Assembly: GCA_003150235.1 (NCBI GenBank)
Contig: QAMW01000020.1
Coordinates: forward strand, 1 to 64,000
DNA: 64,000 bases
DNA from: Bacteroidales bacterium
GTDB lineage: Bacteria > Bacteroidota > Bacteroidia > Bacteroidales > Muribaculaceae
Direction of reading: 5' to 3'
Below are positions 44,086 to 53,476 of this stretch, piece by piece; the first letter of the stretch is position 1; each line of letters begins with the position of its first letter. A model generated the notes under the pieces. That model worked only from the letters and a program-made list of their open reading frames with translations, searched no databases and was not told the origin of the DNA. The position numbers were made by a program, and so were the translations under genes.

Positions 44086-44586
44086 TTACTTAAGGTTAAG
44101 ACGGGTCTTTACAAGGGGAGTGACATCAGTCACGTCAGTGCCGGTGTAAAGAGGCATCACGTTTTCGAAGATGAATGTCATGCCGTTTTCCTTGCCTACT
44201 GCATCGATAGCCTGACGCACCTTTTCCTGAATGGGGGCGAAAGCGGCTTCCTGCTGACGCTGAAGATCCTGAGTGGCGGTGGCGCGGAACTGCTGCATCT
44301 TCTGGTCGAGTTCCTGAATCTCCTGGATGCGGCGCTCCTTGATTGATTCGGGGGTGTCGGCTGCAAGTGCCTGATACTCGCCATATTTCTTCTCAGCTTC
44401 CTCGCTAAGTTTCTGGAATTCGTCTTCGTAACGCTTTGAGGAGGCAGTAATCTGTTCCTGAGCAGTCTTAAATTCGGGCATAGCCTCGATGATTGTCTGG
44501 GAATTAACGACACCAAACTTGGGTGACTGAGCTACTGCGAGCATCGGAAACGCTACTAATATAGCGAGCAAAATTTTTTTCATCAT
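44086..44586 (-). CDS. OmpH/Skp family periplasmic chaperone (copy 1)
   Basis: A 166-residue exported chaperone for outer-membrane proteins. I start at the MMKK codon at 44586, which gives a signal peptide ending AVAQ; codons further upstream add a non-signal stretch and lie across the promoter. The mature part opens KFGVVNSQTIIEAMPEF and forms a long charged coiled coil (about 45-130), as in Skp, which grips unfolded beta-barrels. A -7 box lies about 50 nt upstream. It is a paralogue of the next gene and is linked to bamA. Confidence 0.9.
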   Translation of the reverse strand: MMKKILLAILVAFPMLAVAQSPKFGVVNSQTIIEAMPEFKTAQEQITASSKRYEDEFQKLSEEAEKKYGEYQALAADTPESIKERRIQEIQELDQKMQQFRATATQDLQRQQEAAFAPIQEKVRQAIDAVGKENGMTFIFENVMPLYTGTDVTDVTPLVKTRLNLK

Positions 44587-44634
44587 ATTCAGTTGTGTAA
44601 TGTTAAATTTTTCTATTTGTGTTAATTGATTGTG

Positions 44635-44642
44635 CAAAGATA
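44635..44642 (-). promoter_or_regulatory. Candidate promoter of ompH copy 1
   Basis: On the minus strand TATCTTTG matches TAnnTTTG exactly. The predicted start is near 44631, about 45 nt before the start codon. It would let this chaperone be made separately from the upstream bamA-ompH transcript. Confidence 0.6.
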
Positions 44643-44698
44643 AGAAACTCAATCCATATATACTAAACAAAGTCTCTTAAAAAATCATATAGGGCGGA

Positions 44699-45214
44699 TT
44701 AGTTGGCGTAACCCATCTTTGCGAGTACCTCGTTGCTCACGTCGATACGCGGCGACGCATAGATGATATTGGCGGATGAGGCGCGGTCAAATATGCATTG
44801 ATAGCCTCTCTCCTCGCTTACTTTCTTCACGGCGTTGTAGATTTCATCCTGGATAGGCTGCATGAGGCTCTGACGCTTTTTGTAAAGCTCTCCTTCCGGA
44901 CCGAAATATTTGTAGCGGAGTTCGGTCGCCTCCTTTTCCTTTGCCACAATCTCAGCCTCTTTTTTTGTCTTCTGCTCGTCGGTCAGAAACACCATGTCGC
45001 TCTGGTAGTTCTTGTACATGGTCTGCGCTTCGGTGGCTTTTGCCTCCACTTCTTTCTGCCAACGCTGGGAAATCTGGTTGAGCTGTTCATTTGCCATTTC
45101 GTATGCCGGTATGTTCTTCAGGATATACTCCATGTCGATGAGTGCGAATTTTTGTGCCGAGGCCCCGAAGGCGAATGCTATCGCCATAACGAGCGCTAAT
45201 GTCAATTTTTTCAT
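44699..45214 (-). CDS. OmpH/Skp family periplasmic chaperone (copy 2)
   Basis: A 171-residue protein with a signal peptide (1-20, ending ASAQ) and the Skp-type start KFALIDMEYILKNIPAYE. The middle (about 40-110) is a charged coiled coil. It is 73 nt downstream of bamA, whose barrel-assembly substrates it would deliver. Two adjacent divergent Skp-like genes after bamA are common in Bacteroidales. Confidence 0.9.
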   Translation of the reverse strand: MKKLTLALVMAIAFAFGASAQKFALIDMEYILKNIPAYEMANEQLNQISQRWQKEVEAKATEAQTMYKNYQSDMVFLTDEQKTKKEAEIVAKEKEATELRYKYFGPEGELYKKRQSLMQPIQDEIYNAVKKVSEERGYQCIFDRASSANIIYASPRIDVSNEVLAKMGYAN

Positions 45215-45287
45215 GTTGCAGTCAATTACTTGGTTATGATTATATGACGCTTTAACAGGTAATTAGTTTAGTCGTGTTGTGAATTTT

Positions 45288-47924
45288 TTAGAATTCCTGA
45301 CCGAGAATGAAGTGGAACTGGCTTCCGCCCTTCTTGCCAAATACGGTGTCGAAACCATACGCCCAGTCAATACCCATCATGCCGACCATCGGCAGATAGA
45401 TACGTACACCGGCACCGGCGCTTCGCTTGAGGTCAAACGGCGAGAAATTCTTGACCTCGGTCCAGGCGTTACCCGCTTCAAGGAATGTAAGACCGTAGAT
45501 TGTGGTCGACTGAGAGAGCATGAACGGGAAGTGAAGCTCCATGCCGACACGGGCATAGGCATAACCTTCCTTTCCATAGGGGGTGAACTGTCCGTTTTCA
45601 TATCCGCGCAGGGCTATGGTCTCGGTCGCATAAGTATAGGAGCCTGACATACCGTCGCCGCCGACATAGAATGTCTCAAACGGTGACTTGAGCCACTTGT
45701 TATAGCTGCCGAGCAATCCGAAGTCGGCGCGGGTCATGAACACGAGTGTCCATTTTCCGTCGGGGTCGGTGAGCGGGGTATAGGTACGTGACTTTATACG
45801 GAGTTTCCAGTACTCAATCCATTTGTAGAGCTGCTTGCGCGACTCGGTGGTGTTTTCCTTTGAAAGCTTCTCCCAGTTTTTATGACGGCTGAATAGCGAC
45901 GCCGGAGGAGTCATCTGAAGGTTGACGGAGAATGTCGAACCGCTACGGGTATAGAGCGGGTTGTCGATAGAGTTACGTGAGAGTGTCAATCCGAGTACTA
46001 TGGAGTTTGACACACCGTTATTCATATAGTAGAGGTAATCCCAGTTTTTAAGGTAATACCACTGGTAGCTCAGGTCAGCCTGGAAAGTGAAATAGTCGTC
46101 AGGCCAGCTAAGACGCTTACCGAAACCAACGGTCACGCCTACCATCTGAAGTACTTTGTTCGGGTCGTAGGCATTCTCGTAAGAGTTCTGGTAGTAGTCG
46201 GAATAGTTGCTGCCCCAGCCATAACCGTAACCCATGCCTCCTGTAAGGAATGGATTATACCAGTTGTTATTGTAATACGACGAGTTTATACCGGTCTGAC
46301 GGGCATAGTATGCCGATACTGAGAATGAGTTAGGTCGCTTGCCTCCAAACCACGGGTCAAGGAATGAGATGGAGTAGCTCTGATAGTATTTGGCATTGGT
46401 CTGCGCACTGATAGTGAATGTCTGACCTTCTCCCTGCGGTATAAGACCCTTGTATGTGCCGGGGCGGAACAGGTTTTTGATGGAGAAGTTGGTGAATTTC
46501 AGCGCAAGTTTACCGATAAGACCTGTCTGACCCCAACCGAATGATATCTCCACCTGGTCATTTGCCTTCGACTCAAGATTGAAGAGGATGTCGACCGTAC
46601 CGTTTTCTTCGTTAGGCTCGGGGCGGATATCCATTGTCTCGGGGTCAAAGTGACCTGTCTGCGCGATTTCACGTGCCGAACGCATGAGGTCGTCTTTCTT
46701 GAACAGCTGACCGGGCTTCACGCGCAGTTCACGGCGGATAACTTTCTCATAGAGGCGGTCGTTACCGTTGATGATTACGTTGTTGATAGTCGCCTGCGGA
46801 CCTTCAAACATGCGGAGTTCGAGCGCGATAGAGTCGCCCTCGATGTTCTTTTCAATCGGCACGAGCTGATAAAAAAGATAACCGTTGTTCATATAGAGGT
46901 TTGCCACCGCGTCATCATCCTCTGTCATACGCTTGTTAAGCAATTTCTGGTTATAAACGTCGCCGGGGCGTATGTCAAGTATGCGGTCAAGCAGTTCGGT
47001 GGGATAAATCGTGTTACCCACCCAGTCTATGTCGCTGATGTAGTATTTCTTTCCCTCCTCCAGATCGATATATACGTCGACGGTCTTGTCATCGTAAGGC
47101 ACTACGCTATCTTTCAGAATCTTGGCGTCGCGGTATCCTTTCTCGTTATATTTCTCGATTATGAGGTCAAGGTCGTTTTCAAAGTCACTCTCTACAAATT
47201 TCTTCTGACGGAAGAGATTGACGAGCTTATTTTTCTCGTTGGTCTTCTTCATGGTACGCTGGATGGCGTTGTCGCTCATCACCTCATTACCCGAAATGTA
47301 TATTTTGTGTACTTTTACCTTGTTATGCTTGTCGACTATGATATTCACTATGTTTTCGTTGGGGGCTGACAGGTCTTCAACCTGGTCGATTCTTACGGTA
47401 GCGTTACCGAAACCTTTGTCAGCGAAAAACTTCTTTATGATAGCTACCGCACGGTTCACCAGGTTAGGGGTAATCTGGTTTCCTTTCATCAGCTGAAGGC
47501 GCTCTTCGAGGTCTTTTTTCTCACCGTTGCTCACACCATAGTAATTTATCGCGGATATGCGCGGCTGCGGTTTAAGTGCATATTCCAGCCATGCCTTGTC
47601 GCCCGCTATCTTCTCGACTTTTATCTGGATGGTGGAGAAAAGACGCTGACGTGCCAGACGCTTTGCCGCATTTGTGATTTCCGGACCCGGTATCTCGATA
47701 CGGTCACCCACATTAAGACCTGTGTACCCGATTACGATATAATCCTCATAATTCGGCACTCCCGTCACTTTGATACCCGCAATCTGGTAAGTTTTCGGCA
47801 TACCTGAATAGATGACTGTCGGGTTATATATTGTGTCGACCGGCTCGTCGCCGAGCGATTTCACCTGGGCGGAGAGACACATACCAAACATGGTTGTGAG
47901 TATGAATAGCAGTCTTAAACGCAT
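45288..47924 (-). CDS. bamA: Outer membrane protein assembly factor BamA
   Basis: An 878-residue essential insertase of outer-membrane beta-barrels. After a signal peptide (about 1-19) come POTRA domains (about 45-430; AGIKVTGVPNYEDY, VKVHKIYISGNEVM and ISDIDWVGNTIYPTELL mark repeats). A 16-strand barrel follows (about 450-878), with the loop-6 motif in TIALRGYENGQF and a terminal aromatic residue (FHFILGQEF). A Tyr/Asn-rich extracellular insertion lies at about 560-605 (YYNNNWYNPF). It is 36 nt downstream of uppS. Confidence 0.96.
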   Translation of the reverse strand: MRLRLLFILTTMFGMCLSAQVKSLGDEPVDTIYNPTVIYSGMPKTYQIAGIKVTGVPNYEDYIVIGYTGLNVGDRIEIPGPEITNAAKRLARQRLFSTIQIKVEKIAGDKAWLEYALKPQPRISAINYYGVSNGEKKDLEERLQLMKGNQITPNLVNRAVAIIKKFFADKGFGNATVRIDQVEDLSAPNENIVNIIVDKHNKVKVHKIYISGNEVMSDNAIQRTMKKTNEKNKLVNLFRQKKFVESDFENDLDLIIEKYNEKGYRDAKILKDSVVPYDDKTVDVYIDLEEGKKYYISDIDWVGNTIYPTELLDRILDIRPGDVYNQKLLNKRMTEDDDAVANLYMNNGYLFYQLVPIEKNIEGDSIALELRMFEGPQATINNVIINGNDRLYEKVIRRELRVKPGQLFKKDDLMRSAREIAQTGHFDPETMDIRPEPNEENGTVDILFNLESKANDQVEISFGWGQTGLIGKLALKFTNFSIKNLFRPGTYKGLIPQGEGQTFTISAQTNAKYYQSYSISFLDPWFGGKRPNSFSVSAYYARQTGINSSYYNNNWYNPFLTGGMGYGYGWGSNYSDYYQNSYENAYDPNKVLQMVGVTVGFGKRLSWPDDYFTFQADLSYQWYYLKNWDYLYYMNNGVSNSIVLGLTLSRNSIDNPLYTRSGSTFSVNLQMTPPASLFSRHKNWEKLSKENTTESRKQLYKWIEYWKLRIKSRTYTPLTDPDGKWTLVFMTRADFGLLGSYNKWLKSPFETFYVGGDGMSGSYTYATETIALRGYENGQFTPYGKEGYAYARVGMELHFPFMLSQSTTIYGLTFLEAGNAWTEVKNFSPFDLKRSAGAGVRIYLPMVGMMGIDWAYGFDTVFGKKGGSQFHFILGQEF

Positions 47925-47960
47925 AATCTGATGTGATATATATATAATGAGGGGTGTTGC

Positions 47961-48722
47961 TTATTTTTGGTTGTCGTTAAGTTGTTCGCTCGTAAGTCCG
48001 AAACGCCGTTCCCTTCCCTGAAACTGAAGGACTGCGCGACAGAAATCTTCCTTGCTGAAATCAGGCCAGAAAGTAGAGGTCACGTATATTTCGGAATAGG
48101 CTATCTGCCAGAGCAGGAAGTTGCTTACGCGGAAATCACCTCCTGTGCGGATAAGAAGGTCAGGGTCGGGGATACCTGCCGTGGAGAGATTATCGCTCAC
48201 TGTCGCGGGGGTGATGTCGTCGATGGCGATTTTACCTTCCTTCACGTCGGCGGCTATGCGCTTGACAGCCTCGGTTATCTCCCAGCGCGATGAATAGCTT
48301 ATGGCGAGAATGAGAGTCAGACCGGTACAGTGTGACGTGTCGTCGATACACTTGCAAAGGCGGTCGTAAGCAAATTTCGGCATACGGCTGAAATCGCCTA
48401 TCATCGTGAGCCTTACATTGTTTTTTATAAGGTCGGCTGTCTCGCGCTCGATTGCAATCACTATAAGGTGCATCAGGGCATCCACCTCAGCCTGGGGGCG
48501 ATTCCAGTTTTCGGTGGAGAAAGTATATAAGGTAAGGTAGCCTATGCCAAGCTCGGAGGCAATTTCGGTGATTTTTCTTACCGTGTTGACTCCTTCCACA
48601 TGACCTTCCGACCTGTCAAGGTTACGCGCTTTCGCCCATCGTCCGTTGCCATCCATTATGATTGCCACGTGACGGGGAAGTCTGTCGGGGTCTATTTCGT
48701 TGATAAGTGACATATCGGTCAT
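47961..48722 (-). CDS. uppS: Isoprenyl transferase (undecaprenyl diphosphate synthase)
   Basis: A 253-residue cis-prenyltransferase that makes the C55 lipid carrier for peptidoglycan and surface glycans. The catalytic motif is HVAIIMDGNGRWAK, and the substrate motifs YLTLYTFSTENWNRP and DLLIRTGGDFRVSNFLLWQ are complete. The start codon lies one base after the stop of the upstream beta-barrel gene, so translation is probably coupled. A second in-frame ATG (48713) is also possible. Confidence 0.97.
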   Translation of the reverse strand: MTDMSLINEIDPDRLPRHVAIIMDGNGRWAKARNLDRSEGHVEGVNTVRKITEIASELGIGYLTLYTFSTENWNRPQAEVDALMHLIVIAIERETADLIKNNVRLTMIGDFSRMPKFAYDRLCKCIDDTSHCTGLTLILAISYSSRWEITEAVKRIAADVKEGKIAIDDITPATVSDNLSTAGIPDPDLLIRTGGDFRVSNFLLWQIAYSEIYVTSTFWPDFSKEDFCRAVLQFQGRERRFGLTSEQLNDNQK

Positions 48723-48723
48723 T

Positions 48724-49410
48724 TTAGTCTACATAAAAACAGTTTTTGCATCGCTCTCCAAATTCATAGCTTATCGAGAACATGATGAGCGAGTACCAGT
48801 CGGTATTTTTTAAAAATGAGCTTTTGATGCCGTAAAGGTCATCAAGCACAGGTCCGTCGACATTGTCGCCGAATACCTTTGTCATGCTCCATTCCAGTCC
48901 GAGATTTATACGCGGTGACACCTTGTATCGCATGCCTACGCCCATCGGGATGTTCATAGCCACATGAGTGCCTTCAGCCGACGCCATTGTCACGCCTGCA
49001 CCGAGCGACAGATATGGAGTCCACCGGCGCAGTTTGCGGTATGACTCGCCGATGCCGTAGTTAAAGAAATTGAATTCGATTCTTGCACCGAGGTCATATA
49101 CGGTCGATGTGAACTCGTAGGTCTGACCGCCGGGATATACATTTTCCATGTCGGCGCTGTTTCCGCTCAGTCCCGCGTAAGTGAACATGCCCTTGACAGC
49201 CCAGCGTGTATTGATGAGGTAGCGGAATGATGCCCCTGCAGCAAAACCGGGATGGCTCATGAGGTTTGACGTGTTTGCATCACCCAGATATCCGCTTACA
49301 CCGAGCGAGGCACCTATGTCAAACTTATAGGCTGCTTCCTGCGATGCGGCTCTGTGGGGTAATACAACTGACAGCATTGCGATAGTGAGCGTTACAGCTA
49401 AGAGTCTCAT
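48724..49410 (-). CDS. Outer-membrane beta-barrel protein (DUF6089-like)
   Basis: A 228-residue exported protein. The start at 49410 gives a signal peptide (about 1-24) and overlaps the upstream stop as ATGA. The mature part is a small beta-barrel with alternating strands (FDIGASLGVSGYLGDANTSN; RYKVSPRINLGLEWSMTKVFGD) and resembles the DUF6089/porin-like family. Two cysteines sit near the C-terminus (GERCKNCFYVD). Its place directly before uppS and bamA is a conserved neighbourhood in Bacteroidales as I recall it. Specific role unknown. Confidence 0.8.
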   Translation of the reverse strand: MRLLAVTLTIAMLSVVLPHRAASQEAAYKFDIGASLGVSGYLGDANTSNLMSHPGFAAGASFRYLINTRWAVKGMFTYAGLSGNSADMENVYPGGQTYEFTSTVYDLGARIEFNFFNYGIGESYRKLRRWTPYLSLGAGVTMASAEGTHVAMNIPMGVGMRYKVSPRINLGLEWSMTKVFGDNVDGPVLDDLYGIKSSFLKNTDWYSLIMFSISYEFGERCKNCFYVD

Positions 49411-50945
49411 ATCAGCGGCTTGAATGTGAGCCGGTTGATTACACCCCTCCATACCTGCGGGTTCAGTGAGCCGGAAGCATTGTCACCGCCATATAGATAT
49501 ATGTAAGGACATTCCCAGGTGGTGACAGGTGTCACGGCGCGGCTGCCGTCGGTCACCGGTGTGAGCCAGGCGGGAATGGCGGGGGATGCCATTTCATTCC
49601 ATCCGAGGGCTGAGCTGCGGCTTCCAAGCTCGGATGCCCACACTATCGCGTCGGCATTATAAAATGCCGGGATATATGACGGGAACTGCATCAGCCGGTC
49701 GGCGCGCTCCCAGGTTATGCCCATGTCGCGCGACACATAGACGTAGTTTGATACATTGCCATCGGCGAGCCTGCCTCCGGTGGCAAACAAGGTGAACAGT
49801 TTTGTAACTCTCCAGCTTTTCTTTGCCTTGCGGTAAGTGAAATAGGGGAAAAGCGACATGCCTTCCTTCGCCCTGTCTATCGGGGTCTCGCTGATTTTAG
49901 CCCATTTCGAGCCGTCGTAGCTCCATGTGGCTCCGGTGAGATTGCCGTTGGCGATTCGTCCTCCGGTGAATATTGCCTGGGGACCGTCGGCCCATTTAGA
50001 CCCTTCCATAAGGAGAAGGTCGCTTGTGCCCGATACGGGGCAGTCAGCGGCAACTTTTACAGAGGTGCCGTTGTCGGGATAGGTAGTGTAGAAGTAATCG
50101 TCGCCGGTCTTTTTCACTCCAAGTATCTGTGACTCGTATGCGCCGTATATATGGCTCCATGTCTCGCCGGTGGCTGTCCATGCGGTGCCGTCGGTCGAGG
50201 TGTACATCTTCCCGTCGTTGTCAAGGGCGAAGAATGCCGCGTCGTTTGACACTATCGAACGCAGGTTGAGACCTTCCGGAAGTGTTGCCGTAGCGGTAAG
50301 TGCCATCGGCTCGATCGGGTCATCCATGACTGCTATGCGGCAGCTGCCGTCAGCACTTTGCAGGAAAGTGTACACTTTCTCTCCGTGGAGTATAGTGCGC
50401 TGCTTTTCGGGATTTCCGGGAAGCTGCTGCCACGCGATGCGGTCCCACACGAGGGAGTCGCTCTTTACCTTGTGTACGTTGACCCTGATGCTGTATTGCT
50501 GGGTGTACTGCTCGTTGAGCGATGTCACGCGGGCAATCACGCCGCCGGCACTGAAGTCAATGCTGTCACGCATCGACGAGCTGTAAGTGATGGTGGTGTC
50601 CTTCATCACGGAACTGTTACGTATCAGAATCTCAATCTTTGAGCTTCCCGATGTACCGATATTGGGAATCAGTTTGGTGATGTCAGTACCGTAGGGGAGA
50701 GAGTCGGCATTGAAAATTCTGCCGGTTTCCAGGTCGATTGTGAAAAATATTGAGTCAAGATCTGCCAAAACCTTGCTGTTTGCCTTCAAGTTGAATGATG
50801 TAATCGCCGTACTTGAATACATTGTCTCCGAAGTGTAACCCGTGTCTTCGGTCACGTAACCGCTGCCGGAGTTATCGTTACAGGCAGTCATGCCCGCTGC
50901 CATAGCCAATGCGATGGAAATGTACGACCCGAATCTCTTTATCAT
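49407..50945 (-). CDS. DUF6242-like lipoprotein with beta-propeller
   Basis: A 512-residue lipoprotein (lipobox MTAC, Cys22, then NDNSGSG). The N-terminal part (about 45-160) has Ig-like strands (AITSFNLKANSKVLADLDSI). The remainder shows WD/kelch-like repeats with aromatic and Asp/Gly turns (YTSTDGTAWTATGETWSHIY; VYVSRDMGITWERAD), consistent with a propeller. It resembles Bacteroidales proteins labelled DUF6242. It overlaps the next gene by 4 nt, so the two are translated together upstream of uppS-bamA. No catalytic residues identified. Confidence 0.75.
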   Translation of the reverse strand: MIKRFGSYISIALAMAAGMTACNDNSGSGYVTEDTGYTSETMYSSTAITSFNLKANSKVLADLDSIFFTIDLETGRIFNADSLPYGTDITKLIPNIGTSGSSKIEILIRNSSVMKDTTITYSSSMRDSIDFSAGGVIARVTSLNEQYTQQYSIRVNVHKVKSDSLVWDRIAWQQLPGNPEKQRTILHGEKVYTFLQSADGSCRIAVMDDPIEPMALTATATLPEGLNLRSIVSNDAAFFALDNDGKMYTSTDGTAWTATGETWSHIYGAYESQILGVKKTGDDYFYTTYPDNGTSVKVAADCPVSGTSDLLLMEGSKWADGPQAIFTGGRIANGNLTGATWSYDGSKWAKISETPIDRAKEGMSLFPYFTYRKAKKSWRVTKLFTLFATGGRLADGNVSNYVYVSRDMGITWERADRLMQFPSYIPAFYNADAIVWASELGSRSSALGWNEMASPAIPAWLTPVTDGSRAVTPVTTWECPYIYLYGGDNASGSLNPQVWRGVINRLTFKPLI

Positions 50946-50974
50946 ATATTATGTAGACGTTAATTTTCAAACTG

Positions 50975-50982
50975 CAAATTTA
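50975..50982 (-). promoter_or_regulatory. Candidate promoter of the envelope operon
   Basis: On the minus strand TAAATTTG matches TAnnTTTG exactly. The predicted start is near 50971, 26 nt before the DUF6242-like gene. It would drive that gene, the beta-barrel gene, uppS, bamA and ompH. Confidence 0.6.
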
Positions 50983-51060
50983 GCAACATTTTCCTTATTT
51001 CCCTAAAACCTCTCCGTAATTGTAATTATTTAGAAGGTTATTGACGCTTTTTATGGCTTT

Positions 51061-52062
51061 TTAACGCCATAGGAAGGGATTGTTGCTGAAATAGTAGAGA
51101 TGATTGTTGCCGATTGTTAAATCCCGGTCGGGCATTCTTCCCAATGTCGGGGCTTCCACTCCATCTCCGAGTGAGAAAGGGGCGGTCTCTATGCGCGCCA
51201 TATCCCATAGCCCGCTCTCTATAAACGATTTTAGCAGGCTCGCTCCCCCTTCGACAAGCACTGATGTAATGCCTTGTGAAAAGAGCAGCGAGAGATATTC
51301 CTTTATTGATTCGGCATTTGCCGCACCGGAGAAGACGAGGGTTTCCCGGCTGCCGTCAAGGAGCCTGCAACCTGCGGGCGGATTGCCCGCGATTACCGGT
51401 CGCGGGTTTCTGCCATGCCATTCGCGCACGTCGAGCGAAGGGTTGTCAGCCTTTACCGTGCCGCTTCCGGTCATGATGGCATCGTGGAGTGAACGGAGCC
51501 TGTGAGTGAGCGCTTTGGTGACGGGGGTGGAGAAGAGCGCCGGGGTTTCTTCGGCGGTGCGGATACGGTCGATGTATCCGTCGCGGCTCTGTGCCCATTT
51601 CAGTGTCACCCAGGGTCGGCGCAGGGTGTGTGCGGTCATGAATACCGGATTGATTTCGCGACATTCTTTCTCCAGTACTCCGGTCACGACCTCAACCCCG
51701 GCATCACGCAACATCTTTATGCCTCTGCCGCTTACCTTTTCGTTAGGGTCGGTCGAGCCTACGACCACACGCGGTATGCCGCTGTCGATTATGAGTTTAG
51801 AGCATGGGGGAGTCTTGCCGTAATGAGAACAAGGCTCGAGAGTGACATATATGGTGGAGTCTTTAAGAAGCGACTTGTCTATGACCGAGGCAACCGCGTT
51901 GACCTCGGCGTGACCCTCCCCGCAGCGGCGGTGGTAGCCTTCGCCTATGATTTTGCCGTCATTGACTATCACGGCACCTACCATAGGATTTGGCGACGTG
52001 TTGCCGAGTCCATGTTTCGCAAGCTCGATGGCACGTCTCATAAATCGTTGGTCTATATTCAT
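51061..52062 (-). CDS. ribD: Bifunctional riboflavin biosynthesis deaminase/reductase
   Basis: A 333-residue enzyme carrying out two successive riboflavin steps: deamination of the pyrimidine and NADPH reduction of the ribosyl side chain. The deaminase domain (1-145) has the zinc site GHAEVN and PCSHYGKTPPC. The reductase domain (about 148-333) has TLKWAQSRDGYI and a shortened end. No FMN riboswitch fits in the 45-bp gap to the divergent prmC gene, and no other rib gene is nearby. Confidence 0.95.
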   Translation of the reverse strand: MNIDQRFMRRAIELAKHGLGNTSPNPMVGAVIVNDGKIIGEGYHRRCGEGHAEVNAVASVIDKSLLKDSTIYVTLEPCSHYGKTPPCSKLIIDSGIPRVVVGSTDPNEKVSGRGIKMLRDAGVEVVTGVLEKECREINPVFMTAHTLRRPWVTLKWAQSRDGYIDRIRTAEETPALFSTPVTKALTHRLRSLHDAIMTGSGTVKADNPSLDVREWHGRNPRPVIAGNPPAGCRLLDGSRETLVFSGAANAESIKEYLSLLFSQGITSVLVEGGASLLKSFIESGLWDMARIETAPFSLGDGVEAPTLGRMPDRDLTIGNNHLYYFSNNPFLWR

Positions 52063-52094
52063 CGGTAAAGTTTTTATTGTTGGATAAAAGTAGC

Positions 52095-52102
52095 TAAATT
52101 TG
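52095..52102 (+). promoter_or_regulatory. Candidate promoter of prmC-recX-comF
   Basis: TAAATTTG is an exact TAnnTTTG box ending only five bases before the prmC ATG. The predicted start (about 52105) would leave a leader of 0-3 nt, so the mRNA may be leaderless. Confidence 0.5.
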
Positions 52103-52107
52103 CCGAT

Positions 52108-52983
52108 ATGACAAGTGACATTAAGCTAAAAGATTTTATATCGGGTGTAAAGCGGCGGCTTGCAGCCGTTTATCCCGATGGTGAGGCAGATGCCATGACA
52201 CGTATGATAGTCGAGGATCTGCTTCATTATACGCCGGTCGACGCGGTGTTGAAGCGTGACGTCCCGGTGTCAGATTTTATTCAGTCACGCGCCGAGGCGG
52301 TTGTTGAGCGTTTGCTCCGCCATGAGCCTATACAATATATATTCGGCAAGGCATCATTCTGCGGGCTTGAATTGAAGGTCACGCCTGCCGTATTGATACC
52401 GCGCCCCGAGACTGCGGGACTCGTCGACATGATAGTGAAAGAGTGGGGTGACCGCCCCGACCTGCGTGTGATGGACTTCTGTACCGGTTCGGGCTGTATA
52501 GCGGTGGCTCTTGCGCGCAGGCTGAAATTTCCGGTAGTGGATGCAGTGGATATCTCCACCGATGCGCTCACAGTGGCACGTGAAAATGCGGCATCGCTTA
52601 AAGTGAAGGTGAATTTCATTCATGAGGATGTATTGCGACTTGCACCTCCCGCTGTGCCGGAATATGATATAATAGTGAGCAATCCTCCTTACATCACTGA
52701 GCATGAACGCGGTGCAATGGATGCTAATGTGCTTGATTATGAGCCGGGGCTCGCGCTCTTTGTCCCCGACAGCGACCCTTTACGCTTCTATAAGCCGATT
52801 GGTGCCTATGCTGTAAAAGCGTTGACTTCCGGCGGCAAACTTTATTTCGAGATTAATCCGGACTATGCGGAGGCAATCACGCAGATGCTCGTGAGTGTCG
52901 GGTTCAAGGATGTTGTGACAGAAGCCGACATGTATGGGCGGCAACGGTTCATAATAGCGGTGTCGCCTCGTGACTATGATTAG
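52108..52983 (+). CDS. prmC: Peptide chain release factor N5-glutamine methyltransferase
   Basis: A 291-residue SAM-dependent enzyme that methylates the GGQ glutamine of release factors. The SAM motif is DFCTGSGCIAVALARR, and the catalytic motif NPPY is in IIVSNPPYITEHE. LIPRPETAGLVDMI is also family-specific. The start at 52108 lies almost at the predicted transcription start. The gene overlaps recX by 8 nt. Confidence 0.94.
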   Translation: MTSDIKLKDFISGVKRRLAAVYPDGEADAMTRMIVEDLLHYTPVDAVLKRDVPVSDFIQSRAEAVVERLLRHEPIQYIFGKASFCGLELKVTPAVLIPRPETAGLVDMIVKEWGDRPDLRVMDFCTGSGCIAVALARRLKFPVVDAVDISTDALTVARENAASLKVKVNFIHEDVLRLAPPAVPEYDIIVSNPPYITEHERGAMDANVLDYEPGLALFVPDSDPLRFYKPIGAYAVKALTSGGKLYFEINPDYAEAITQMLVSVGFKDVVTEADMYGRQRFIIAVSPRDYD

Positions 52984-53476
52984 GAAAAAGCAGATTACAG
53001 CCGATGAGGCGCTTGTGCGTCTCGAACTGCTCTGCGCGAGGTCGGAGCAATGTACGTTTGAGGTAACGCAAAAACTGCTCCGGTGGGGCATATCTTCGTC
53101 TGACCGCGAGCGTATCGTGGATTCACTTGTCGACCGCCGTTTTGTCGACGACTCGCGTTACGCATCGGCTTACGCCCGCAGCAAATTTCTGTTCAGCCGT
53201 TGGGGCAGGAAAAAAATAAGGATGGGGCTTGCCGCCAAGCGCGTGGCGCGCCCGCTTATCGATGAAGCCGTGGCATCGGCTACCGAAGGTGAAGCATACA
53301 CGGATACATTGCGCGCGTTGATGCGCTCCAAGGCGCGTCAGATGGACCGCCCTCTATGCCGGGAAGATGCTCTTAAAGTGTGCCGCTTTGCCATGCAACG
53401 CGGCTTTGAGTGGGAATACGTGTCGGGTGTGCTCGACGAATTGCGCCGGGGAGAGTATGGTGACGACGATAATTGA
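52976..53476 (+). CDS. recX: Regulatory protein RecX
   Basis: A 166-residue protein of the RecX family, which limits RecA filaments. It is made of repeated three-helix units with the expected signature RRFVDDSRYASAYARSKF followed by GRKKIRMGLAAKRV. I choose the ATG at 52976 over the GTG at 52970. It overlaps prmC at its start and the comF-like gene by 20 nt at its end, so the three form a tightly packed unit. Confidence 0.88.
   Translation: MIRKKQITADEALVRLELLCARSEQCTFEVTQKLLRWGISSSDRERIVDSLVDRRFVDDSRYASAYARSKFLFSRWGRKKIRMGLAAKRVARPLIDEAVASATEGEAYTDTLRALMRSKARQMDRPLCREDALKVCRFAMQRGFEWEYVSGVLDELRRGEYGDDDN

Noticed and set aside
44587..44670. Longer N-terminus for ompH copy 1
   Set aside because: The extension precedes a clear signal peptide and runs through an exact -7 promoter box.
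52063..52107. FMN riboswitch before ribD
   Set aside because: The gap to the divergent prmC gene is only 45 bp, too short for the element.
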